Origin: Aquatica leii
Lineage: Eukaryota; Arthropoda; Insecta; Coleoptera; Lampyridae
Assembly: GCA_035610365.1 (NCBI GenBank)
Contig: CM069432.1
Coordinates: forward strand, 187,783,027 to 187,847,026
Direction: 5' to 3'
DNA length: 64,000 nucleotides
The notes beneath the pieces were generated by a model. It had not been told where the DNA came from. It searched no databases and was given only the letters and a program-made list of their open reading frames with translations. Positions 1-9,002 of this stretch are shown one piece after another. Each line of letters begins with the position of its first letter. Position 1 is the stretch's first letter. The position numbers and the translations under genes were made by a program.

Positions 1-91
1 GTTTTAGTGATTTTTTAGTGTAGATTTTGTGCTTATATTTGTTGTGAGTACGTGCGGTACGTGTTGTTGATAACGTAATTTTGTTCTGTAA

Positions 92-360
92 CAGGCGCGG
101 CTCCAGCAGTTTATTTCGGGGGGAGGCTCTAACAGTTTAAAGCGGGGGGGGGGCTCATCACATTTTTAAATAATATAAAATTGAATAACACTTCGTTATG
201 CACCAAGCTTTTACTTGCAAGCCATCAAGCATCATAAATTATACAACTATAAAAAAAAGCGAATGTATTACATACAAAGTGAGAAAAACTTCAGTATTTT
301 TTTCAATGTCGGGGGGGGGGGGGCATAGTCCCCCCGGCCCCCCCCTTGAAGCCGCGCCTG
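92..360. mobile_element. hAT-type MITE with G/C homopolymer runs
   Basis: Ends are CAGGCGCGGCT and AGCCGCGCCTG, perfectly inverted. An exact 8-bp TSD, TTCTGTAA, lies at 84-91 and 361-368. An 8-bp TSD with CA...TG ends fits the hAT superfamily. At 269 bp it has no coding capacity. It holds a run of thirteen G near its right end followed by C-runs, and further G-runs near the left end. Confidence 0.88.
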
Positions 361-434
361 TTCTGTAAAAATGTAGTAGTAGCAAAATAGTTTGTATAAA
401 ATAACTTAATTTTTGCTTTAGTTGTACTAATAGT

Positions 435-1566
435 CAGTGTTGTGACGTATCTAGATACAAGTATCTAGATACAGTATCTAGATACTTTTGGAGTATCTAG
501 TTACATATCTAGATACACTGGACAAAATGTAACTGTATCTGTATCTAGATACATTTTTCGTAGTATCTGAGTGGTTTAGATACTTAGATACTTTTTCTTG
601 CTCAAATTGTAAGTAGCAGTAAATTTTTTTACTAAACACCATGGTAGTTTTTTCTGTCAGTTCATCATGTACATTACAATTTGAATTTGGAGACTTTGTA
701 TTCGGTGTTTTATTACTGCAATTCTTTCAGCGTCGCCAATTTTAGTGGAATTCTGCCAAATTTAGAGATTTTATGTAGTAGCGGGTATTTTGTGGGTATT
801 ATAAACTGCTGTGGTATTTTGGGGAAAAGCGTGTATGAACCTACATTTTATATAATCTAGTATTACTTGAGAAATGTGACGTGTTAGCATTTATGCCATC
901 AAACCAAATTCATACTTTAAAAAAAAGAAAACAAATTTCAACTTTGTAGAACTATGAATACAATATTATAGTCATTATGGAACTTTTATAGTTTATGCAG
1001 TGAATCGCGACAAAGTCAATTGGCAACACTGAATTTCTTCATCAGCTCAAATAGAGCAAAGAAGTTGAGAACCTTTTTAGTGTTAGTTTATCTTTGGTGT
1101 TAGTAGTTTATTACTATTAACTCTACGTCGAAATATAATGAGACATTTAACATGCTATTAACTTTAAAACAAAATAAGCTTTATTTGTAAATTTGTATTT
1201 TTTTATGTGGTTAAGGTTGATAAGGTAATGTTTTGTTTAATACCCAGGCAGCACACTGACGTCATATGACGACACTGACACGTCTTAATGAAGTCTTGTA
1301 ATTTTGACATCAATGAGACGTAATGTGCTGCCTGGGATACAGTTCTTGTGTTTTTAGCTGAACCAAATAGACACTTTTTTTAAATTTTATTTCAAGATTT
1401 TGTTAAAAATGTATCTGACATGTATCTAGATACTCTCTTAAAGTATCTGTAACTGTATCTAGATACTTTTTTTGAAAAAGTATCTTATCTGTATCTAGAT
1501 ACAATTTATGAAAAGTATCTGTATCTGTATCTAGATACTAGAAAAAAAGTATCTGTTACAACACTG
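435..1566. mobile_element. Non-autonomous hAT element, GTATCTAGATAC family, copy 1
   Basis: Terminal repeats CAGTGTTGT and ACAACACTG are bounded by an exact 8-bp TSD CTAATAGT (427-434, 1567-1574), diagnostic of hAT. Both ends carry clusters of the 12-bp palindrome GTATCTAGATAC, eight perfect copies in total. Subterminal arrays of this kind are known transposase-binding sites in hAT elements. No transposase is encoded. The element interrupts the left arm of the outer element. A near-identical copy lies at 17159-18255. Confidence 0.93.
1243..1336. repeat. 94-bp inverted-repeat insert rich in GACGT motifs
   Basis: The segment begins CCCAGGCAGCACA and ends TGTGCTGCCTGGG, with ATA on both flanks, and carries a TGACGTCA palindrome inside. 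The second copy of the host hAT has the same insert (about 17935-18030), so it was part of this hAT lineage before the two copies separated. It may be a tiny captured MITE. Confidence 0.6.
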
Positions 1567-1625
1567 CTAATAGTAATAGTTAAAATTTTAATACTTTTTC
1601 TAATAAATCTTTTTACAAATAATAC

Positions 1626-2049
1626 TAACTGTATCAATTAAATGTGTTTATAAGTACATAGTTGCTACTAACAACATTACACTTTATGCAAAATTGATTT
1701 TCTTCCGTCCAATATACTACAAGTAAGTAAATTTTTTCTCAATGTTAGGCACTTTAAATTTATTACTATTAAATTTATTAGCATGAAACCTTCGTCTTCG
1801 AAAAGCTACAACTACTGATGTCTTGTGTATCAGCACCACAAAAAAAACCAAATAAGGTGTTTGTTTCTCTTTCTAAAAGTTGCTAATAAATAAATTTATG
1901 TTTTAAGTATAATGCTTTATTTAGATAAATATGAAAGTAGGACCATACTAACATGTACCTATATTGGACAAAAGAAAATCACAAAACACAACACAAAATG
2001 TGATATTGTTAGTTGCAACTACTTATAAACACATTAATTGATACAGTTA
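1626..2049. repeat. Fold-back segment inside the outer element
   Basis: About 110 bp from 1626 onward (TAACTGTATCAATTAA at the start) is the imperfect reverse complement of the stretch ending at 2049 (TTAATTGATACAGTTA). It could fold into a hairpin of about 425 nt. It may be the interior of the outer element or a separate MITE. Confidence 0.6.
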
Positions 2050-3657
2050 CTCAATCAGCAAGGAAACGTTTTTTTCATGTTTTAAAAACGTTAAAACGTT
2101 TTAAAATAATCGAAATAAAAAATGTTTTTCAAAAAAATATTTATGTTGCGTTTTAAAAATATTTCATTTAAACATTGATACTAAAATATTTTAAAAATGT
2201 TTTCTAAAACATTTTTTAGTAACATAAAAAACGTTTTTACTTTATTAGAAATTATACTTTTGCTTGCTTTCACCTATACACTTTTTTCTTTTATATATTG
2301 TAACAGAAACACAATTATATAAACTTTTGTTACATATTATTAATAAATATACATATTACACCTTTTCATTTTTCTAAAAACTTTCTTGCAAATTTGAATT
2401 AAGTACTTAATAACCGCGTTTGCGCAAAGTACCAACACGCACCAACACGTACCAGTATCTGCGTGAAAAAATGGCGATTTTGTATATTTAATTGTATTAT
2501 ATTTTAAGCTTCAACGAATCAACAATTTCCATGGTATTACTCGCTACTCTGTGTAATGTATTGTTAGTGTATCAGTTTAATCGTTTTCTAATTTGCGTTC
2601 TAGTGGAACTCAAATAGATACTTTTAGTATAAATCAGCATTTATGATGGTACGTTTGTATTTGTTTTTTTGTTGCAAGCAGTTTTGCTGAAGTATATGTT
2701 ATTTGTTACAGCAGTGGTACACTAAAACGTTCACTCTATGTACTTCATGATTTCCATTCTCTTTGATGTTTTAAGGTTATCAAGTTGATATGATGTTGGC
2801 CAAATGGGAGATTTGAACCTGCACAATAACCAATTAATCTTGGTATGTAATTTTTTCTGATATTGATGCATCATTATTTTGTGTGTACAAACTTTCAAAA
2901 TCTTGGATTGTTAGTTCGGTGTGGAGGAACGGCAACAATAAAAACAACCTTTATTGTTCAGACCTTAACAACAGATAAAGGTTGTTTTTATTGTTGCCGT
3001 TGTTCCACTCCGAAGGATCCTATCCATGAAATAGAAAAATCTTTCATTAATTGGAACTTTTTGTGAGCATTATTATAATTATTTCAATTAATATAAAGTA
3101 ATTATATGAATAATGTTTGTTTTACTTTTATGTTAATGTGTTAATTTTTGTTATAGGCACCAAATGCATTTACAGCCAATTGAAGTATTAGAGTACACGA
3201 ATATTGTATTATTTATCTTTTGTAAGCATTTTAGGGTTGGTTCTATAATAATGATATAAATGTTAGTTAAGTAATACTTAGTTTGATTGTAAAATGCTGT
3301 CGTTATTGGCTCTGTTATTGGTTAGTATAAATAAAACTAACACCCAATTATGTCAGTATTTTAAAATTAAAGCAAGTATAACTAAACTTACATTTATACT
3401 ATGATTGTAGAACTGCTCTTAAGCACATTGCAATATTAATAAAAAGCGTTGATTATACATTAATGTAAGATTTGTAAAATATTATAAATAATATTATAAA
3501 TAATATTTTTTAAACATTTTTATAATGTTTTCCTAATATTGACTTTGCAACGTAATTCTGGCCATTAAGACGTTTTTGCAATGTTTTTAAAAATGTAAAT
3601 ATATCTTTTGTAAAACGTTGAAAAAAACATTTCAAAAATGTTTCCTTGTTGATTGGG
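2050..3657. mobile_element. CCCAATC-family DNA element, copy 1 (non-autonomous)
   Basis: Terminal repeats CTCAATCAGCAAGGAAACG and the complement of CCCAATCAACAAGG are flanked by TA on both sides. AACGTTTT-type subterminal repeats fill both ends. The outer ~390 bp on the left and ~600 bp on the right match the transposase-bearing copy at 18877-22884. The middle (about 2440-3050) is unrelated to that transposase but is shared with copy 3 (23518-25160). This suggests a defective derivative that replaced the gene with other DNA. Confidence 0.88.
2915..3012. repeat. Near-perfect hairpin inside CCCAATC copy 1
   Basis: Two arms of roughly 40 nt (GGAACGGCAACAATAAAAAC on the left, complement on the right) are separated by a short loop around CAGACCTTAACAACAG. 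The same hairpin with a few substitutions is at 24412-24500 in copy 3 and absent from copy 2. Confidence 0.8.
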
Positions 3658-4328
3658 TAGTAGTGATGGTGAATTTCGTTACTTTTGAGTAATCGTTACT
3701 ATTCGTTACTTATACATTTTGTATTCGTTACTTTAATTCGTTACTTTGATTACTTTGGATACTATGACTACTTTGACAACTGTATGTTTTTGTGGTAATA
3801 AATACGGGTACCGGAATATAATTCCTTGAATCGTTTCGCGATAGGGATTTGATTACTTTAGACGTATGTGCATAAATGACTAGAACGTGTTGTAAAACAC
3901 TAATTTATGTAGGGTGAGTTGGGGCAAGTGCACACCGAAAAAGTATAAATTTGATTTCAATTATGCCTAGCATGCAGAGGTTATGATTTTTTTTGCTAAT
4001 ATTGTACAAATGTACTAAGTCATATGTTGTCTTTGTGGTATACAAAAATTAAGTCGTTACGTTTTGTACTAAGAGAGTGGTGAAATATTTTTTAAAAAGA
4101 TATCCGGGTGGCGCATTTGCCTCACCACCACGGGGAAAATGCACCACCCCTCCGTATTTCTGTATACGATGTTATTCAAACAAATTGAGGCAAGTGCACC
4201 AAAAGTTTATTATTTAAAGGTTTACATATAAATTTGTTAAATAAATCAGTCGTTATTCTCATACCATAAAGATAAAAACAAAATATGTAGCATACATTAT
4301 CAAAAGCAAAAACAATTCAAAATATGAC

Positions 4329-4724
4329 TTATGATATATTTAAAGTAGAAAAATCTACATTAAAGATTAGAAACAGATTCCGTCTGTCTATAGCCGGTTT
4401 TTTTAGTTTAAAAATAATGTCACTATGCATTACAGATGATATATCTTTAGTCAGGGGCCATTTGAATTTACCAATAGTTTTGTTAACACATCTCAGGAAG
4501 TTAATTTCAAATTCGGATTCATCTGGCAGGATGGTTTGAACTTGTCCTACAAAATGGCGAATATTTTTTGTTGTAGGAAACTTCACGACTACATAGTCTT
4601 CTTCCATTATAGTATCAGGAGCCAGGAATGGCTCATCCACTTCATCTTCGATGTCAAAATTTTCACTACTGTCACTATCATGCAATGAAAAGTCTGAAGA
4701 GTCACTAGAAGAATCGTCAACCAT
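4329..4724 (-). CDS. Acidic C-terminal ORF of the pogo element
   Basis: This is a 131-residue ORF overlapping the 3' end of the transposase ORF in a different frame. It opens with a Ser/Asp-rich acidic stretch, then EEDYVVVKF and a segment ending near NFLRC. To my knowledge a similar acidic stretch plus VVVKF-type module forms the C-terminus of many arthropod pogo/jerky-like transposases, so this is probably the real end of the same protein. It was separated by a one-base change in the T/A run around 4730-4745 or by an unrecognised splice. A separate protein started at its own ATG is possible but less likely. Confidence 0.55.
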   Translation of the reverse strand: MVDDSSSDSSDFSLHDSDSSENFDIEDEVDEPFLAPDTIMEEDYVVVKFPTTKNIRHFVGQVQTILPDESEFEINFLRCVNKTIGKFKWPLTKDISSVMHSDIIFKLKKPAIDRRNLFLIFNVDFSTLNIS

Positions 4725-6325
4725 GCTTGGCTTTTAAAAATTTTGCTTTTTGTGGTTTCACTTGTGATAACATCAGGAGGAATAACATCTAATGAAGTCA
4801 ATATCTGTGCTTCTGAACCTACTTTTCTTTTCTTGATTGCAGTTCGTGGTGTGGCTGGCTTTACAGTTTGTAGTAGCAGTTGTTGAAATGACGTTTCTGT
4901 GTTGATATGCATACCAGATGTGCTGGGCAATGACTCGAAATTTCGTTGATGTGCTATTTCAGGTACGGTTACAATGGATGAATTTGTTTCATTTGTTGTA
5001 TCAGAATGATGTGTTTGGTCATCTCCAATTTGTAGTGTGTTAGGCGATTCTTCTCTATTTTCGATTACATTAGCTTTGTGTGCCCTATAACGTTCCAAAT
5101 CACTAGGGTTAAAAATGTCTGTCCTTATAATATTCCTATTGACTTTGCTTTCGTTTTCCACATCTTCATCATAAATACCAGTAGCTTTAAATCCGCTAAT
5201 AATATTCGACTTTGTTAAAGCACTCCACGCTTGGCCTAGTAATACTGAAAAATTTAATTTGTTAGGCTGCCTGCCAATGTTATTTTTCTGCCATTTAGTT
5301 AAAACAATGTCCCACTTTTGTTTAAGTCCTCTAAAACATGAAACCTCTAAAGGTTGCAATAAATGGGTTAAATGAGCTGGCAATTTCAGTATAATCACTG
5401 AATTTTCTTCAGCTGACTTAATAAAATCTGGAGCAACATGACTGCCATGGCCATCAAAAATTAATAATACTGGCCTCTCAGGGCCTATGCCCTTAAGAAA
5501 AGGGCCCTCAAACCAGTTTTTAAAGAGTTGGGTGTTCATCCATCCTCTCTCTGTAGCTACATAACATGTTCCAGGATAACCCTCTTTTTTAGGGATCCAT
5601 GCATCCCAAAGGTTTTTACCCTTAAAAACCACCATTGGTGGGAGTTTATCCCCTGTAGCATTTATGCAGGCCAACACGGTTGTATTTTCACGTCCTGTTC
5701 CTGCGGTATACCTATGACATGAGTTTCCAATGCCAGAAAGCACTTTAGTCTTCTTCGGGTCATGACAGAAGCTGCTTTCATCGCAGTTCCATATTAACTG
5801 GGGCTTTCCAACCAATTTATACTTAATTATCGTTTGTTCCAATAAATCATAAAATCCATAAACCATAAAAGGGTTTGTTTGGTTTTTTCTTACATTTTCT
5901 AGGGCTTCTGGTTTTCTTAACGATAATTTATTTCTTTTTTTAAATGCTAGCCACCAATCTTCTCCGGGTTTATTGTTCTTAAAAGGCGTTGGTATCTTAT
6001 TTCTAGTGACATACTCTTGTACCATATCAAGAAGTTCTTGTCGTGTCAAACCAAAACCATTTCTGCTCATAATTCTTACCCCTTCAGCCAATTCTCTTTC
6101 ATGTTGAAGTGACAAAGCAGTTGATCTGCCGCCGCCTCCTGAAATAGGCGCTTTTGTTCCTCGGCGCCCATTTAAATGATCACGGAGCGTTTCTCGAGGT
6201 ATCTGGTATTGGAGAGCAGCACCTTTTATAGTTATATTTCCCACGCGAATACTTTGTAATGCTAATTCTAGTGTTTCTTGTGTGTAACTGCGCCTTGTCG
6301 TCTTTCTTTTATATGTTCGCACCAT
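4607..6325 (-). CDS. pogo/Tigger-like transposase (HTH plus DDE_1 domain)
   Basis: The 572-residue ORF starts at the ATG at 6325. Residues about 12-55 form a psq-type helix-turn-helix for end binding, followed by a CENP-B-like helix-turn-helix at about 65-130. The catalytic core spans about 165-390. Visible acidic residues are Asp in WNCDESSF, Asp in LIFDGHGSH, and a third position in LLQPLEV, where Glu replaces the Asp usual in pogo/Tigger proteins; 35 residues separate the last two. A Ser/Thr-rich tail with a basic KKRK segment follows. The last ~45 codons look out of frame, because an acidic C-terminal ORF overlaps in another frame. Known family role: cut-and-paste transposition at TA sites. 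The length suggests a fairly young copy. Confidence 0.88.
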   Translation of the reverse strand: MVRTYKRKTTRRSYTQETLELALQSIRVGNITIKGAALQYQIPRETLRDHLNGRRGTKAPISGGGGRSTALSLQHERELAEGVRIMSRNGFGLTRQELLDMVQEYVTRNKIPTPFKNNKPGEDWWLAFKKRNKLSLRKPEALENVRKNQTNPFMVYGFYDLLEQTIIKYKLVGKPQLIWNCDESSFCHDPKKTKVLSGIGNSCHRYTAGTGRENTTVLACINATGDKLPPMVVFKGKNLWDAWIPKKEGYPGTCYVATERGWMNTQLFKNWFEGPFLKGIGPERPVLLIFDGHGSHVAPDFIKSAEENSVIILKLPAHLTHLLQPLEVSCFRGLKQKWDIVLTKWQKNNIGRQPNKLNFSVLLGQAWSALTKSNIISGFKATGIYDEDVENESKVNRNIIRTDIFNPSDLERYRAHKANVIENREESPNTLQIGDDQTHHSDTTNETNSSIVTVPEIAHQRNFESLPSTSGMHINTETSFQQLLLQTVKPATPRTAIKKRKVGSEAQILTSLDVIPPDVITSETTKSKIFKSQAWLTILLVTLQTFHCMIVTVVKILTSKMKWMSHSWLLIL

Positions 6326-7463
6326 TTTTACTCCCTATAAACAAAAATATAGCTTTTATATCACTTCAAAAATACTGGTGCACTTTCCCATATATAATGG
6401 TGCATTTACCCCAAATCAAATTTTAAGGGGGCAAGTGCGCCATCCTTGTTTACTGCTAATACAATCGGTTGTGTGAGTTTAGCCACAGCCACATATTTAA
6501 ACTTAACCTTTAAATTTAACTTCTTGATGCCGTGAATTATTTGTTGACATAAATAATGTTAGTAACATAAATGAGAACCCTCAAGGTTGAATTTAATACA
6601 ACAAGTAAACAATAACACTTACGTTTGACTGTAAATAATGAATAAACAAACCACAATATGAGCTACCAAGATAACTTATAATTTGAAGTAATATGGTAAC
6701 ATTACAATACCAATTGCAGAAAATTAAATTTATTAAACCAGTTTCCCCTATTCCCCAGAGGTGCAGTTACCCCAAAACCGCACTTGCCCCAACTCACCCT
6801 AAACATTTTTGACAGTAGCTGATACCGGAGAAACTTATCATTTTAAATACAAAACAGAACATATGTACTTTGGATTGTTAGTATTTATTAACGCTTTTAA
6901 AATTAATTTTAAGAAATGGAAATAAACACAATATATAATGTAAAAGCTTCAACAAATATTTCAAAGTATAAAATTATAAATTTTCGATAATAATAAATTT
7001 TGTTTTTTGCTAAATTTTGAAAAAGATGTTATCCAGAAAATAACAGAATTAACATTTGTATATGTATGAATACGAATAAGTACACTTATACCTCAAAACG
7101 TTGATAATTTTGGTTTTATAAATTGCACAATTTAAGGAATTTAATTTAAGAAATCTAAGAGAAGAACAGCGAGATCACTATTATCCGTATAATAATGTGT
7201 TTAAAAAGTTAAGGTACTGCGTCGTTGATGCGCTTTGTATTCAATATTGTCCCTACAAAATTACAATTCATAAAACGAGTAATGATGTGTAGTAAGTACA
7301 AACGGGTACTGGAACCGATTTTGCAGATGTGAATACTGTAATCGAATGGTACGAATGTAACTATGTAACGAATACTTTGCCTATCGAGTAATCGTTACTT
7401 CGGATCCTAGCGAGTAACGAGTACTCAAGTAACGAATAGTTACTTATTCTCCATCACTATTGG

Positions 7464-8683
7464 CAGTGTTGTGACAGGTACTCATTTTTTGGTACCTAGG
7501 TAAAGGTACAGGTACATTTATTTAAAAGTACCTAAGTACAGGTGCAGGTACAGATTTGGCAAACGTACCTAGGTACAGGTACAGGTACAAAAAAAATGTA
7601 CCTTAGAATTTCAGGTACTTTTTAGGTACTTATTTATGATCAGAAAATAAAAAAATTAGTAAACCAACTCTTATTTGTGAAATCTCATTGAAAAACGATA
7701 GAAATCATTACAGCTATAAAATGCATGAAATGATTGAAATCAATCAACAACGCTACTATATTAATCACTGTTGACGACACACACACAGTAGCTGGCGTGA
7801 ATCTCAGTAAAGATATTAAAATTTATACAACTTTTGTAATTGCAGTTTATTGAGCAATGCTATTGTTGTTTATTGTATGAAGTGCTTTATTTAATAATAA
7901 AAATAGAATTACTTATTCTTAAATGTTTTTCTTAAGGTTTTGGGACTAAATAAGATACTGAACGGGAAGGGTAATGCATGGCAGTTTAGTGATACAGTTG
8001 ACGTCGGTTAGTAAGTACTTCAAGGGACCGATCATTTTGTACTTATCCGAGAAGACTTACTATTCGACGTACACGACACCTTAATTTTCATTGAGGTCGT
8101 GCTTTTAGAGCATTTATGTTATACCGTTGGTTATACCCGTCTCGGCTATGTTTATGTAATTTAGTATAACACAAACTCAAATATGTCGTTTTCAAAATAA
8201 GTCATTAAGCACGTATTGTTTATATAAGCAGAAATACGATTCGTAATAAATTTTATTATAATGTCATTGTGTTGTATAATCACTATAATCAGTTATAATT
8301 GTTTGCTTTTTCCTAGAACTCCGACAACTCTTTTCTTTAAGTGTGCTGTCACTGCCTACATTTGCACTTTTAACAAGGAAGTTTTATACACATTAACTGT
8401 ACCCTTCGGGTATCAATAAGGAAAAATTGCGTAGGTCATGTACTATTTTTGGAAGGTTTTAGTAATTTCAAATGTGATTAAGTCCGAAACAAATATATAA
8501 AGTGTACAATACGTGTACGCTTAAAAGTACCTATTTTATTAGGTACAAAGGTACTTTCTAAAAAGTACCTACGTACAGGTAAAGGTACATAAATTAAAAA
8601 GTACCTTTCTAGGTACTTAGGTACACAAAAATTACCTAGGTACTTGTACCTAGGTACATTTACCTAGGTACATCCCAACACTG
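7464..8683. mobile_element. Non-autonomous hAT element, GTACCTAGGTAC family
   Basis: Ends CAGTGTTGTGACAGG and CCCAACACTG are flanked by an exact 8-bp TSD ACTATTGG (7456-7463, 8684-8691). Both subterminal regions are packed with GTACCTAGGTAC-like palindromes and GGTACAGGTAC repeats. No ORF. Its TSD straddles the right end of the TAGTGATGG hAT, so it is younger than that element. The terminal bases match the GTATCTAGATAC hAT family but the internal palindrome differs. Confidence 0.93.
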
Positions 8684-9002
8684 ACTATTGGGTAGTATTA
8701 TTACTAAAGATGTTAGAAATTCAATAACTACCACTACTGCTAAACGAAAAAGTATGATATGACACGTAAACTATTTAACTAAATGATTAAATTTAATTAC
8801 TTATTAAAACCAGAACTATAAGTATTTATTGTAAAAGATATTAAAATTCTAACTACTATTAGTACAACTAAAACGAAAGCTAAGGTTGTTCAATACAAAC
8901 TATTTTGCTACTACTACGTTTTGCAAAAGAAAAAATAAGTTATCAACAACACTATGTACTCACAACTACAAGCACAAAATCTATACTAAAAAATCACTAA
9001 AA

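Larger units (their letters stand above)
3912..6799 (-). mobile_element. pogo/Tigger-type DNA transposon with transposase
   Basis: Inverted ends GGGTGAGTTGGGGCAAGTGC and its complement are flanked by TA (3910-3911, 6800-6801), as expected for the Tc1/mariner/pogo superfamily. The element is 2888 bp and sits inside a hAT element. Its transposase runs on the minus strand and keeps a long ORF. The GGGGCAAGTGC motif recurs inside both ends, suggesting repeated binding sites. Confidence 0.93.
3661..7459. mobile_element. hAT element with TAGTGATGG ends, carrying a pogo insertion
   Basis: Ends TAGTGATGG and CCATCACTA are inverted. The 8-bp TSD TTGGGTAG lies at 3653-3660 and, once the neighbouring hAT is discounted, at 8688-8695. 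Both ends hold repeated CGTTACT/AGTAACG motifs. After removal of the pogo element the hAT is about 0.9 kb and non-coding. Its TSD contains the last five bases of the CCCAATC element, so it inserted after that element. Confidence 0.9.
1..9002. mobile_element. Outer long-inverted-repeat DNA element, host of a nested stack
   Basis: The first 91 bases, then 369-434, then about 1567-1650 match in order the reverse complement of 8696-9002. They start with GTTTTAGTGATTTTTTAG on the left and end with its complement at 9002. Later insertions interrupt the left arm. The arms are over 200 bp and imperfect. Removing all nested insertions leaves roughly 0.9 kb with no ORF, so this looks like an old non-autonomous element. 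The left edge coincides with the window start, so the terminus and target duplication cannot be read and the superfamily is unassigned. Confidence 0.75.
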
